DNA of 64,000 nt from Hahella chejuensis KCTC 2396 (GCF_000012985.1 NC_007645.1:2510501-2574500), one strand, 5' to 3'. Shown: positions 17,958-27,675, numbered from the stretch's first letter. Notes: generated by a model not told the origin, from the sequence alone. Program-made: numbers and translations.

Positions 17958-18936
17958 AATGACTGGTGGCGCCACGGCGAATGTAGAGGTGAACCTGATG
18001 CAAGGCTGGCTGAAAAAGTGGCGGAAATCCCCCGCGTTTTATCCATTGCTCGGCTTTATCGTGATATTCGTCGCGATGGCGCTGGCGAACGAGAACTTTT
18101 TAACTACCGCTAACCTGAGCAATGTGGCGCGACAGGTGTCCATCAATGCAATTATCGCCGTGGGCATGACCTGCGCCATTCTCACCGGCGGCATCGACTT
18201 GTCGGTGGGACCTGTGATGGCGCTGTCCGGCACTATTACCGCCGGTTTGATCCTGGCGGGGTTTCCGCCGGAGGTCGCCATTATGGGCGGCTTGCTGGTG
18301 GGGGCGCTGTTCGGCGCGGGCAATGGCGCATTCGTCGCTTACGCCAAAATGCCGCCGATTATTGTGACGCTGGCCACCATGGGCATCGCCCGCGGGTTGG
18401 CGTTGATCTATACCGGCGGTTATCCCATCTCCGGCCTGCCTGATTCTTTCGCTGTGCTGGGGCGCGGCGAGGTCTTCGGCATCCAGGCGCCGATTCTGGT
18501 GATGGCGGCGGTGTATTTGATCGCCTACGTTCTGCTTAATCACATGCCTTTTGGCCGCTACGTATACGCGATAGGCGGCAACGAGGAAGCCGCGCGTCTG
18601 AGTGGGGTGAGGGTGCGGCGTTATAAACTGGCGGTCTACACTATTAGCGGATTCACCGCCGCGCTGGCGGGCATCGTACTCACTTCCCGTCTGATGAGCG
18701 GACAACCCAACGCGGGCATAGGCTTCGAGCTGGACGCCATCGCTGCGGTGGTGCTTGGCGGCGCGGCTATCGCCGGCGGTCGCGGGGCCATCATGGGGAC
18801 TCTGATTGGCGCCATGATGCTGGGCGTGCTCAACAACGGCCTCAACCTCATGGGAGTCTCGCCCTACATTCAGAACATCATCAAGGGCGGCATTATTCTG
18901 CTCGCCATATTTATCAGCAGAAGCCGGGATAGGTAA
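17950..18936 (+). CDS. Sugar ABC transporter permease (RbsC type)
   Basis: 328 residues, strongly hydrophobic, with about 8-10 membrane segments. The [17 protein letters not shown]-like motif (here [11 protein letters not shown]) and the [10 protein letters not shown] segment are hallmarks of RbsC/AraH-type permeases. It forms the inner-membrane channel with the preceding ATPase. It begins within the last codons of the ATPase gene. Its stop codon lies inside a small hairpin (18923-18943). Confidence 0.93.
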   Translation: MNKMTGGATANVEVNLMQGWLKKWRKSPAFYPLLGFIVIFVAMALANENFLTTANLSNVARQVSINAIIAVGMTCAILTGGIDLSVGPVMALSGTITAGLILAGFPPEVAIMGGLLVGALFGAGNGAFVAYAKMPPIIVTLATMGIARGLALIYTGGYPISGLPDSFAVLGRGEVFGIQAPILVMAAVYLIAYVLLNHMPFGRYVYAIGGNEEAARLSGVRVRRYKLAVYTISGFTAALAGIVLTSRLMSGQPNAGIGFELDAIAAVVLGGAAIAGGRGAIMGTLIGAMMLGVLNNGLNLMGVSPYIQNIIKGGIILLAIFISRSRDR

Positions 18937-18943
18937 TCCCGGC
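18923..18943 (+). other. Hairpin at the end of the permease gene
   Basis: An 8-bp stem (gccgggat/atcccggc) with a 5-base loop overlaps the permease stop codon. There is no T tract. It probably protects or processes the mRNA between transporter and catabolic genes rather than terminating it. Confidence 0.4.
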
Positions 18944-19004
18944 CCGCTTCCAGAACTCGAACTCATACAACCCGAACAACAGCCATTTATATGGAGAATT
19001 CCGC

Positions 19005-20081
19005 ATGTCTGCTTTACCTGAAATGATGACCGCGGTGGTCTGTCACGCTCCCAACGATTACCGTCTGGAACAACGCCCCCGTCCGGTGGCCGGCCCTGGC
19101 GAACTGGTGATTAAAATCGAAGCCTGCGGCATTTGCGGCAGTGATTGTAAAGCCAGCTCCGGCGCGGATATGTTCTGGTGCGGAGATAACCCCTGGCTGA
19201 AAGCGCCGGTGATTCCCGGCCATGAATTCTATGGTCGCGTGGCGGAAATGGGGCCGGGCGCGGCGGAGCGCTTTAACGTCAAGCTGGGAGAGAAAGTGAT
19301 CGCCGAGCAGATCGTGCCCTGCGAACGCTGCCGCTTCTGCCGTTCAGGCAAATACTGGATGTGTGAAGTACACAACATCTTCGGGTTTCAGAAAGACGTC
19401 GCCGAGGGAGGTATGGCCCAGTACATGCGCGTGCCTGCTAATGCGGTCGTGCATCGCATTCCTGAGTCGGTGTCTCTGGAAGATGCTGCGTTGATCGAGC
19501 CGATGGCCTGCGCCATTCACACCGTCAACCGGGCGGACATTCAACTGGACGACGTAGTGGTGCTGGCGGGCGCAGGCCCCTTAGGGTTGTGCATGATCCA
19601 GGTCGCGCGATTGAAAACGCCGAAAAAACTGGTGGTCATCGATATGGTGGATGAGCGACTGGAACTGGCGAAGGACTTTGGCGCGGATGTGGTGTTGAAT
19701 CCCGCCCGCGACGATATTGACGCCGCTATCAAAGGCATGACGGACGGTTATGGCTGCGATGTTTATATCGAAGCCACTGGCGCGCCGGCGGCGGTCACGC
19801 AGGGCCTGCGCATCATCCGCAAGCTGGGGCGTTTCGTCGAATTCAGCGTCTTCGGCGCGGAAACCACTACCGACTGGTCCGTCATCGGCGACCGTAAGGA
19901 ACTGGACATTCGCGGCGCGCATTTGGGGCCGTACACCTATCCAGTGGCGATAGATCTGTTTGAGCGCGGTCTGGTGACTTCTCGCGGCATCGTTACTCAT
20001 CAGCGTAAGCTGGATGACTGGGAGAACGCCTTCAAGCTGGCGTCCACCGCAGATTCCATCAAAGTGCTGTTGGTACCCTGA
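19005..20081 (+). CDS. Zinc-dependent alditol dehydrogenase (erythritol/L-threitol dehydrogenase-like MDR)
   Basis: 358 residues of the medium-chain dehydrogenase family. The catalytic zinc site is suggested by CGICGSD and GHEFYGRV; the structural zinc site by the four-cysteine segment CERCRFCRSGKYWMC. The NAD Rossmann motif is AGAGPLGLCM. The overall pattern, including NIFGFQKDVAEGG and VEFSVFGAETTTDWS, matches the erythritol/L-threitol dehydrogenase group better than sorbitol or xylitol dehydrogenases. It should oxidise an imported polyol to a ketose. An ATG at 19005 is preceded by a GGAGAA site. The kinase gene starts 11 bases after its stop. Confidence 0.88.
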   Translation: MSALPEMMTAVVCHAPNDYRLEQRPRPVAGPGELVIKIEACGICGSDCKASSGADMFWCGDNPWLKAPVIPGHEFYGRVAEMGPGAAERFNVKLGEKVIAEQIVPCERCRFCRSGKYWMCEVHNIFGFQKDVAEGGMAQYMRVPANAVVHRIPESVSLEDAALIEPMACAIHTVNRADIQLDDVVVLAGAGPLGLCMIQVARLKTPKKLVVIDMVDERLELAKDFGADVVLNPARDDIDAAIKGMTDGYGCDVYIEATGAPAAVTQGLRIIRKLGRFVEFSVFGAETTTDWSVIGDRKELDIRGAHLGPYTYPVAIDLFERGLVTSRGIVTHQRKLDDWENAFKLASTADSIKVLLVP

Positions 20082-20092
20082 GGAGGGGCGTC

Positions 20093-21643
20093 ATGAACTA
20101 CGTCATTGGTGTCGATATCGGCACCCAAAGCGCCAAGGCCCTGTTAGTGGCGGCGGACGGAGCCATCATCGCGAAAGCGTCGCAAAGTTATCAGGTGGAC
20201 ACGCCGCGTCCGCTGTGGGCGGAGCAGTGGCCGGATGTCTGGCTACAGGCGGTGTATCAAACCATCGCTGAATGCGTCGCCAAGTCCGGGGTTGATCCCG
20301 CCTGTGTGCGAGGACTGTGCGTCAGCAGTCTTTATGGCGGCTCCGGCATTCCCGTTGATGCGGACGTCAAACCGCTGCATCCCTGTCTGATCTGGATGGA
20401 CCGCCGGGCCACCGCTGAGACGGAATGGGTGCGCGAACATGTCGATGTGTCGCGCTTGCAGGACATTACCGGCAACGGTGTGGACAGCTATTACGGTTAC
20501 ACCAAGATGCTCTGGCTGAAGAACCACAAGCCTGACGTCTGGCGTGAAACCCACTATCTGCTGCCGCCCAACAGTTACGTCAATTACCACCTCACAGGGG
20601 AATTGGCGGTGGATCACAGCTCCGCCGGCAACATCGGCGGGGTGTACGACCTGCGGCGCCGGGACTGGTCGCAGGAGGTGCTGGCGATGCTGGGTATCGA
20701 CGCGGAGAAAATGCCCAAACGACTGGTGGCGTCAGGCGACATTGTCGGGCGTCTCACTACAGAGGCGGGAGAGCGTCTTGGGCTGCCCGTCGGGGTTCCT
20801 GTGGTGGCGGGCGGCGTTGATGCGGCCATGGCGACCCTGGCTGCGGGCGTCGTGGAGCCGGGCAACCATGTCGCCATGATCGGCACCAGCATGTGCTGGG
20901 GCTTTGTGAATCGGGAGACGGATGCGCGCAACGGTCTGATCAGCATGCCTTATGTGGCTAATGGCGAAGAAGAGATATACATCTTCGGCGGCGCGATTAC
21001 CGCGGGCGCTTCCATCAGCTGGTTTCGGGAGCAGTTCTGCGAACAGGATCGGCAGGCGGCGCAAGCGCAGGGCGAAGCGGATGTCCATCAACTCATGGAA
21101 AGGGAAGCGGCGAAAACGCCCGCCGGCGCCAACGGACTGGTGTTTCTCCCTTATCTGATGGGAGAGCGCAGTCCCATCTGGGACCCCAACGCTTCCGGCT
21201 CCTTTGTCGGGCTGACCTTGTATCACACCCGCGCCCATTTATATCGCTCCATTCTGGAAGGGCTGGCGTTTGCGCTGCGGCACAACATCGAATGCGGCAG
21301 GCAAGGGGCGGCGCGACTTGATCCAGAACTGATTGTGGTGGGCGGCGCGGCGCGCTCGGATCTGTGGATGCAGATTATCGCGGACGTCACTGGTTATCCG
21401 GTTTTAACCATTGAGCAGGACGTAGAGGCGCCCATAGGGGCCGCGTTGCTGGCGGCGCAGGCCGGTGGCCTGGTGGAAGACGCCGCGGCCATTCGCGACT
21501 GGATCAGTCTCACGCCCAGAGCCAGGCCCATTGCTGCGAACACGGAGGTCTACGAGCGTATGTTCCAACAATATTGCGCGCTGTATCCAAAGCTGCGCGA
21601 CGCCATGCACGAACTGAGAGCCGTGGCGCAGGAGAAAGAGTAG
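20093..21643 (+). CDS. FGGY-family carbohydrate kinase
   Basis: 516 residues. The N-terminal ATPase fold is shown by GVDIGTQSAKALLV, then WMDRRA and the GVDAAMATLAAGVV segment; the C-terminal FGGY domain has GLAFALRHNIE and VVGGAARSDLWMQI. It resembles xylulokinase/ribulokinase-type enzymes without matching one closely enough to name a substrate. In this operon it should phosphorylate the ketose made by the dehydrogenase. A GAGGAGG site precedes the ATG at 20093. The transaldolase gene starts 4 bases after its stop. Confidence 0.9.
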   Translation: MNYVIGVDIGTQSAKALLVAADGAIIAKASQSYQVDTPRPLWAEQWPDVWLQAVYQTIAECVAKSGVDPACVRGLCVSSLYGGSGIPVDADVKPLHPCLIWMDRRATAETEWVREHVDVSRLQDITGNGVDSYYGYTKMLWLKNHKPDVWRETHYLLPPNSYVNYHLTGELAVDHSSAGNIGGVYDLRRRDWSQEVLAMLGIDAEKMPKRLVASGDIVGRLTTEAGERLGLPVGVPVVAGGVDAAMATLAAGVVEPGNHVAMIGTSMCWGFVNRETDARNGLISMPYVANGEEEIYIFGGAITAGASISWFREQFCEQDRQAAQAQGEADVHQLMEREAAKTPAGANGLVFLPYLMGERSPIWDPNASGSFVGLTLYHTRAHLYRSILEGLAFALRHNIECGRQGAARLDPELIVVGGAARSDLWMQIIADVTGYPVLTIEQDVEAPIGAALLAAQAGGLVEDAAAIRDWISLTPRARPIAANTEVYERMFQQYCALYPKLRDAMHELRAVAQEKE

Positions 21644-21647
21644 AACG

Positions 21648-22616
21648 ATGAAAAGCTTATTGAACCAATTACGCGATTATACCAAGGTCGTGGCCGATAC
21701 CGGCGATCTGGAGGCGATTCGCCGCTTTGCGCCGGAAGACGCCACCACCAATCCCTCGCTGGTATTGAAAGCGGCGCAGTCCGGAGACTATGACGCCTTA
21801 TTGCGGCGAAGCGTGGCGCTGGCGCGCAGACTCAATCCTCAGGACGAGGAAAGAGCCATTGAAACCGCCCAGGACAATCTGGTCGTGGCCATGGCGCAAC
21901 GCATATTGGACGCGACGCCGGGCAAGGTCTCCATTGAGGTCAGCGCACGCTATTCCTACGATGTGGACGCCACTGTCACCAAGGCGCGGGAACTGCGGCG
22001 TCTATTGAGTCAGGCCGGCGCGCCAGTGGAAAGGGTGCTGATAAAAATCGCCGCCACCTGGGAAGGGGCTCAGGCCGCGCGTATTCTTGAGCGCGAAGGC
22101 GTCAACTGCAACCTGACGCTGATATTCAATTTGGCGCAGGCGCGGGCTTGCGCGGAAGCGGGGGCGTTTCTGGTATCGCCATTCGTCGGGCGCATTCTGG
22201 ACTGGTACAAGCGGGCGCAGCCCGACATGGATTATGCGCCTGAGCAGGAGCCGGGCGTGCTGTCGGTGAAAGACATCTATCGCTATTACCGGCGTTATGG
22301 ATATACCACTGTGGTGATGGGCGCCAGTTTTCGCAATATAGGAGAAATTAAAGCCCTGGCGGGCTGTGATCGCCTCACCATCAGCCCGGCGTTGTTGGAG
22401 GAATTGGCGGCGACCCAGGGGACTCTGCTGCCGTCCTTGTGCGACGACGGCGTACGCGCTGCGCCGCCAGAACCCTTGACGGAAAAAGAGTTCCGCTGGC
22501 TGATGAACGAAGACGCCATGGCGACGGAAAAACTGGCGGAAGGCATTCGTGGGTTTTACCAGGATCAACTCAAGCTGGAAGCCATGATTCGCGACTGCCT
22601 GCGCGCGGGAGATTAA
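21648..22616 (+). CDS. tal: Transaldolase
   Basis: 322 residues of the classical TalB type. TTNPSLVLKA and the Schiff-base lysine in VLIKIAATWEG are present, as are NLTLIFNLAQA and SPFVGRILDW. It moves a dihydroxyacetone unit between sugar phosphates (S7P + G3P to E4P + F6P). Its place at the end of an inducible polyol operon suggests a dedicated copy for the product of the kinase. It follows the kinase stop by 4 bases, so translational coupling is likely. Confidence 0.93.
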   Translation: MKSLLNQLRDYTKVVADTGDLEAIRRFAPEDATTNPSLVLKAAQSGDYDALLRRSVALARRLNPQDEERAIETAQDNLVVAMAQRILDATPGKVSIEVSARYSYDVDATVTKARELRRLLSQAGAPVERVLIKIAATWEGAQAARILEREGVNCNLTLIFNLAQARACAEAGAFLVSPFVGRILDWYKRAQPDMDYAPEQEPGVLSVKDIYRYYRRYGYTTVVMGASFRNIGEIKALAGCDRLTISPALLEELAATQGTLLPSLCDDGVRAAPPEPLTEKEFRWLMNEDAMATEKLAEGIRGFYQDQLKLEAMIRDCLRAGD

Positions 22617-22694
22617 AACTACGGTTGTAAGTCTTGGCGCGTGGGAGAACGCCAGGCAGCGTTATCTACCCTGAAATGAGGAAAATAAACGCTC

Positions 22695-22737
22695 TAAAAA
22701 AGCCGGATTACCGTATGGCGCGCTCGGTGAATCCGGC
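22695..22737 (-). terminator. Terminator of the peroxidase/YtkA genes
   Basis: On the minus strand an extended hairpin (aatccggc/gccggatt arms at 22702-22709 and 22730-22737) ends in six T residues. It lies just beyond the stop of the peroxidase gene and may also slow plus-strand read-through from the transaldolase gene. Confidence 0.75.
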
Positions 22738-22773
22738 CTGGGCCTGAGCCGTTATCGCCAGACTGAGGTCAGG

Positions 22774-24105
22774 CTATTGATTGGTGGAGGCCAGTTCGTT
22801 GGCGTCTCCATTCGCCTCCAGATGCGGGTCCCGCCACCATTTGTCGTCCTTGGGCAAGGGTGACGTCAACGATCCCAGAAACGCCACCAGTTGCGCCAGT
22901 TCTTCTTCCGTCAATCCCAGTGGAATGATGTCAAAGTGCGGGCGGCTGGGGTGTTGTTCGCGGTCGTAGTAGGGCGGTTTGGGTTTGTTATAGTGTTGCG
23001 CCACGTCCATCAAGGTGGCGAACTGTCCCGCCTGCATATAGGGGGCTGTGGCGGCGATATTGCGTAAACTGGGTGTTTTGAACGCGCCCACCAGTTCAGG
23101 CCCTTGCTTCTTCAGAAACGCCATTTCCTCACACTGTTCCAGTTCCGCATCGCTCCAGGGGGACAGGCATGTGAACTCATTCTGGGTGAGCTCGGTGACG
23201 CCCTGATAGCGGCCCATGTCGACCATTTTCACGTCAGGCTCAGGCGCGCCGATATTGTGGAACTCGAAGTTGGTGAACAAAGGGCCGTTATGGCAACTGG
23301 CGCAGTTGGCCTTGCCCATAAACAGGCGCATGCCTTTGATTTCATCCTCGTTCATGACGGATTTCAGCTTCTCTTCGCCGGCTTTTTCATCCAGCAATGC
23401 AATGAACTGGTCGAAGCGGGCGGGAGGCAGTTCAAGCTTGCGTTCATAGGCCATGATGGCCTTGCCCATATTGGCGAACACGCGGTTGACCGCTTCCTGC
23501 TGGGCGGCGCTGAGTTGCGACCAGTTCTTTTCCGCTACGCCGGCGACCTTAGGGCTGGCGGGTAGCGTGAGTCCGGAAACTGCGTCCAGATCGTTGGCGT
23601 CGCCAAACAGTTTGACGTACTCCTCGCGATACTCCGTCGCCATGATTTTGGCGGCGCTGGTGCGGTCAAGACCGTGTTCGTTCTGATCTTCCACAGGCGA
23701 CAGCGCCTGCGCCCACAGGCTGTCGGAGCGACCGTCCCAGAATTGCCAGGGACCGTAAATGGCGCCAGGAATAGACGGCGCGCTGCGGCGCGTCGTTCCA
23801 ATCGCCTGAGACTGCGGCAGGCCATCGGTAAAATAAAGCTGTGGATTGTGGCATTGCGCACAGGATATCTGACCATTGCCGCTCAGGCTGCGATCAAAGA
23901 AAAGCTTGCGGCCCAGCTCAGCGGCTTCTTCGTTGTCCGCATACTTATTGCTGGGCGCGGCAGGTAGTTCGGGGAGGGCGGACAGGGAAAATCTGGCGAT
24001 GAAATCCCGGTCCGCATTGGTGAACTGGTAGACGTCCGAGGCGGCCAACGCGACGCTGGATAGCGCCGCCAGTACGCCTGCTGCGATATGTTTGATCCTC
24101 AACAT
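22774..24105 (-). CDS. Di-haem cytochrome c peroxidase / MauG-family protein
   Basis: 443 residues with a signal peptide ending near LAASD (residue 22). Two c-type haem motifs are visible: CAQCH at 82-86 and CASCH at 268-272. The conserved PSIPGAIYGPWQFWDGR segment and the late PSLRNIAATAPYMQAG motif are typical of the CcpA/MauG family. It acts in the periplasm, either reducing peroxide or performing a MauG-like oxidation of a partner. The gene for a periplasmic YtkA-like protein lies 8 bases upstream in the same direction, and I infer that the two work together. No dedicated electron donor is visible. Confidence 0.9.
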   Translation of the reverse strand: MLRIKHIAAGVLAALSSVALAASDVYQFTNADRDFIARFSLSALPELPAAPSNKYADNEEAAELGRKLFFDRSLSGNGQISCAQCHNPQLYFTDGLPQSQAIGTTRRSAPSIPGAIYGPWQFWDGRSDSLWAQALSPVEDQNEHGLDRTSAAKIMATEYREEYVKLFGDANDLDAVSGLTLPASPKVAGVAEKNWSQLSAAQQEAVNRVFANMGKAIMAYERKLELPPARFDQFIALLDEKAGEEKLKSVMNEDEIKGMRLFMGKANCASCHNGPLFTNFEFHNIGAPEPDVKMVDMGRYQGVTELTQNEFTCLSPWSDAELEQCEEMAFLKKQGPELVGAFKTPSLRNIAATAPYMQAGQFATLMDVAQHYNKPKPPYYDREQHPSRPHFDIIPLGLTEEELAQLVAFLGSLTSPLPKDDKWWRDPHLEANGDANELASTNQ

Positions 24106-24113
24106 ACAACCCT

Positions 24114-25055
24114 CTAGAGAACGAGATTGAATACGATAGTGTCGGACTTGCCGTTAGCGGTCACATCAAACTGGATGACCCACCAGCCCGCCATCTGGAA
24201 CTTCACTCCGTCCACCAGGTAGACTCCGGGCGCGCTTTCGGCGGTGATGCGGGGCTGTGTCGGCAGACCATGCACGTGGCCGGGCATGTGACCGGAAAAT
24301 TCAATCTTGGCGTCGGTGATGGGGTCTCCGTTCATGTCAGACAGCAGAAAGTTCCACTTATGGATCTCGTTCAAGGGCGTCAGCGGTTCCGGCGACCCTT
24401 TCGTCAGCGGTTCAATATGGGCGAAAAAATTCAGGTCCCGAGACGCCTGAAAAGTACGAATATCCAGGTCCGCCGGCGCCTGCTGGCCCGTCATCGCCGG
24501 CACTTCCAGGCTCATGGAGTCAGGCTGGACGGTTTCCGGCGTTGAGGTCATGCGGTTCAGCATGGACGGGTGTACGCTGCGGATCTGGGTGTTATGAGCG
24601 AGCATCTGGTTTTGTGACGATTCCAGCCGCATCGGGCCGGTTAGTTTCACCCAGTCGCTCCATTGGAGGATGAAACCTTCCTCGATAAGCGCCAGGGCGT
24701 AATTCTTCAGGTTGGCGCTGCTGGCGCGCAGATCGGCGCCCTGTTTTTGCCAGAGTTCCAGTTGACCGTTGAGGGTATCGATAGACTGGCCGTAGGACTC
24801 TTTCTGTTTCTTGTCCTTCAGGGAGCGTTCCACCACCCGCATTTCACTGACCTGTTTACGGATATGGCTGGCGTTGCGAAGGACGTTGACGGAGCTTAGC
24901 TCCAGCTCTTTGGCTTCTGTGAGCAGGCGACTGGCGACCTGCATGGAAAGATTGGGCGTTTCAGTTTCTGGCGCGGGAGGCTGCGTTTTGTCGTCAGCGA
25001 CGGTGACTCCCGGAATCAGAGTGAGCAACAAAAAAACTTTGGCAATGTGTTTCAT
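24114..25055 (-). CDS. Periplasmic protein with a C-terminal YtkA/FixH-like domain
   Basis: 313 residues from ATG 25055, with a signal peptide ending near GVTVADD. The middle (about 35-140) is helical and charged and looks like a coiled coil. The C-terminal about 90 residues resemble YtkA-like domains (SGHMPGHVHGLPTQPR, GVYLVDGVKFQMAGWW), which bind copper or similar ligands through His and Met. It is followed at 8 bases by the di-haem peroxidase gene, so the two form an operon. An upstream in-frame start at 25136 would add 27 residues in front of the signal peptide and is unlikely. Function unknown. Confidence 0.72.
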   Translation of the reverse strand: MKHIAKVFLLLTLIPGVTVADDKTQPPAPETETPNLSMQVASRLLTEAKELELSSVNVLRNASHIRKQVSEMRVVERSLKDKKQKESYGQSIDTLNGQLELWQKQGADLRASSANLKNYALALIEEGFILQWSDWVKLTGPMRLESSQNQMLAHNTQIRSVHPSMLNRMTSTPETVQPDSMSLEVPAMTGQQAPADLDIRTFQASRDLNFFAHIEPLTKGSPEPLTPLNEIHKWNFLLSDMNGDPITDAKIEFSGHMPGHVHGLPTQPRITAESAPGVYLVDGVKFQMAGWWVIQFDVTANGKSDTIVFNLVL

Positions 25056-25213
25056 GAACAGTCCATCTTTATGTATTCCCTTCAGTTCCCCTTTCGTCTC
25101 TGCGGGGCGCTCTGCGTCGCCTTGGGGAAACTTCACTGAAGAGCTTTTTATTTTAATTTAGGGTTCGGGCCTGGCGACGTCAGCCCGCCGGCGGACCCTG
25201 ATATAAACGAAAA

Positions 25214-25240
25214 CAGGGGCAAGTCTCCCCAACTTGCCCC
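25214..25240 (-). terminator. Terminator after the LVIVD-repeat protein gene
   Basis: A 9-bp stem (ggggcaagt/acttgcccc, 25216-25224 with 25232-25240) with a 7-base loop is followed on the minus strand by TGTTTT. It lies 22 bases beyond the stop at 25262. Confidence 0.75.
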
Positions 25241-25261
25241 TTTATCCGATTAGCGGATCAG

Positions 25262-27406
25262 TTAGAACTTGACGCCCCAACTATTCAGCGTACCGGTGTC
25301 GCGTCTGGCCAGGTCTTTGACCCGAAGCTTCCATTGTCCGGCGGAGTCTTTGGCGCCGATGTCGACGCTAAAGGTCTGCTGGATGTTGTCAGCGGAGCCG
25401 CCAGTGCGGTTATGCAGGTTGAACACGGTTCCGTCCGGATGCAGCAGGTCCACCACCAGGTCGCCTTTATAGGTGTGGGTGATGTCCACGGTGACGCTGA
25501 CTGTGCCGGAGGCGCCAGTGCGGGTCACGTCGATCGGGCTGCTGACGCCGGTTCCGTTGTTATCCGGAATAGCGAACGGAGTGGTGTTCTCGTAGCTGTC
25601 CGGCTCAGTAGGCGGCTCGCCGCCACCGCCGATCTCCACGGTGTAGTCTTCCACTTCGCCATAGTTGAAGGTTCCGCAAGGGATGGGCGCTGCGTTGTAA
25701 CGCATGGCCACGCGCATACGGGTTTTGCCTTCAGCCGCTGCTGCAGGAATGCTCAGGGAGCCGGTCACCACGGACGAGGTGGCGCTGCCGGAACTGAACA
25801 CTTCTTCGCCGCTGTCTTCGAAGTCGCCGTCGCCGTTCAGGTCAACCCAGATTTTCCAGTACTCTTTATAAGAGCTGCCGCTGAAAGACGGAGTCAACGT
25901 GAGGTCGGTGTCGCCGGAAGCCAGCGCAACGGTCATATCAGTGAAATCGCTATACTTGGACGAACCGGAAGCATTGGCGAAATCGCCGATTTCCACTTTA
26001 CCGATCCACTCTTCGCTGGCGTTGTTACCAGAGGCTTCACAGTAGTCGCTGGGATCTGGATCGGGGTCCGGATCGGGGTTTTCGATGGCGTCCCAATCCG
26101 GTTTAACCGTGAACAGGCCGTTACCGATGTCGCTCAGGATGATATTGCCGCTGGCGAAGTAGGCGTAGTTACTCCAGGTGCCGGAGAACTGCGCTGCGTT
26201 GGAGCCTGGGATGGTGTCGAAGTACGCCACCTCCTCCAGGTTGCCGTTGGTAATGTCGTCTGCGTTAAGGATGCGCAGACCTGCGCGATAGTTGGTTTCG
26301 AACACATAACCGTCTTTGGTGTAGAGGTTGTGGTCGATCGCTTCGGTTGGACCAACGTAGCGTCCCAGTTCAACCGGATGCTCCAGATCGCTTACGTCCC
26401 AGATATAGGAAGTGGTGTTGATGCCGGAGTTCTGCTCATCCAACTCATCGTTCATGATCAACACAGAGTGGTTGTCGTCAATGAACCAGCCCTGGTGCGT
26501 ATACTGCGAGCCTTGATAGGGCGTCCGCGAGATTTGCTGAGGGTTGCTCTTGTTGGACACATCAATGATGGTGATGGTGTCTTCGTTGTAGCCAACGCAG
26601 ATTTCCTTGCCGAAGTAGCGCGAATCCGGACCGTTGTACACCACGCACTGAGTGTCGTGGGTATAACCGTCGGCGGAGAAGCAGCCAGCGTAGGAAGGCG
26701 CGCTGGGGTTGGAGACGTCCACCATGTACAAACCGCCGCTACACTGGTTGCTGCCCACGATGTAGGCGTAACCGGTTTCTTCGTTAATGGCGATGTTGTG
26801 CGCGTTGCCGAAACCGCCCAAATGCGTCGTTTCCGTCAGGGTGGAGCCTGGCGTCACGTTACGCAGGGTGGTCAGGTCGAAAACCTGCAGGCCATGGGTG
26901 CGGTTGCCGCTGCCGTCAGCGACGATGAACGCATGGTCATTGTAGGTCTTGATATCCCGCCAGGAGTCGGAACCGTTGTTGTGTGAAGGCAGGAAGCCCA
27001 GATAAACCGGGTTTTCCGCGTCTGTCACGTCAACGAAGGAGGTGCCGTTCTCACGACCGACAATAGCGATTTCCTTGCCGGTCTGCGGGTCGGTGTAACC
27101 CCAGATATCGTTCAGGTTGGCGGAGCCGCCGCCCATATCGCCTTTCGGCAAAAATGACATCAGATCGACGTTTTTGCAGGGGTAGCCTGCGGCGTCGCCA
27201 TCTTGGCATTGTGTGCTTGCGGTGAAGCTTGCGACGTTCGCCGACCCCTCATCGGCCATCATCGCACTCATCATCGGGCTCGGCGCGCCTTCATTCGAAT
27301 TGTCGTACTTAAAGCCGTCAGGAAACATTGCGCTGTGCCCCCAGGAATGGGAAGAGAGCAAGAGAGCGCTAGTCGCCGCTACAGCTTTTAAAGGAAGATT
27401 TTTCAT
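25262..27406 (-). CDS. Secreted choice-of-anchor-B (LVIVD-repeat) protein with a C-terminal P-domain
   Basis: 714 residues with a signal peptide ending near SSHSWG. Residues about 50-450 are a beta-propeller-like run of LVIVD-type repeats (DIWGYTDPQTGKEIAIVG, GTSFVDVTDAENPVYLG, GLQVFDLTTL), the choice-of-anchor-B family. An Asp/Pro linker (PDPDPDPDPSD) leads to a GEVED-type domain (NYGEVEDYTVEI) at about 460-595. A proprotein-convertase-type P-domain (about 605-714, GDLVVDLLHPDGTVF, HNRTGGSADN) ends the protein. It is extracellular or surface-bound; the role is unknown. The P-domain closely resembles that of the protease encoded upstream. Confidence 0.85.
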   Translation of the reverse strand: MKNLPLKAVAATSALLLSSHSWGHSAMFPDGFKYDNSNEGAPSPMMSAMMADEGSANVASFTASTQCQDGDAAGYPCKNVDLMSFLPKGDMGGGSANLNDIWGYTDPQTGKEIAIVGRENGTSFVDVTDAENPVYLGFLPSHNNGSDSWRDIKTYNDHAFIVADGSGNRTHGLQVFDLTTLRNVTPGSTLTETTHLGGFGNAHNIAINEETGYAYIVGSNQCSGGLYMVDVSNPSAPSYAGCFSADGYTHDTQCVVYNGPDSRYFGKEICVGYNEDTITIIDVSNKSNPQQISRTPYQGSQYTHQGWFIDDNHSVLIMNDELDEQNSGINTTSYIWDVSDLEHPVELGRYVGPTEAIDHNLYTKDGYVFETNYRAGLRILNADDITNGNLEEVAYFDTIPGSNAAQFSGTWSNYAYFASGNIILSDIGNGLFTVKPDWDAIENPDPDPDPDPSDYCEASGNNASEEWIGKVEIGDFANASGSSKYSDFTDMTVALASGDTDLTLTPSFSGSSYKEYWKIWVDLNGDGDFEDSGEEVFSSGSATSSVVTGSLSIPAAAAEGKTRMRVAMRYNAAPIPCGTFNYGEVEDYTVEIGGGGEPPTEPDSYENTTPFAIPDNNGTGVSSPIDVTRTGASGTVSVTVDITHTYKGDLVVDLLHPDGTVFNLHNRTGGSADNIQQTFSVDIGAKDSAGQWKLRVKDLARRDTGTLNSWGVKF

Positions 27407-27675
27407 CTTTATATTTCCTTATAACTCTGCGGTTTGAGTTTTATTAGTTCCGCTGAATTCCACTACCGACGAAGAAACGGTCATCGGGGAGAACATGACG
27501 TTATCCTTGTCTGTCGAGTACTGCGACTGGAAACCCCAAACCCCTGTTCGGTCTTCCACGTCACTCGCGTGAAATCACGCAATCTTCGCCACTACGGAAA
27601 CGCCCTGTTATTGAATACGATCATTGGCTTTTGGCCTATATGTCGTTCGTCCTAATTCAGCTCGGGCGTTCGTTC

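Noticed and set aside
25334-26986. A 550-codon plus-strand frame opposite the LVIVD-repeat gene
   Set aside because: Valine- and glycine-rich antisense product without domains; the minus frame has a signal peptide and repeats.
27434-27655. A 73-codon plus-strand frame in the protease/LVIVD gap
   Set aside because: No ribosome site and no recognisable sequence; region is a leader.
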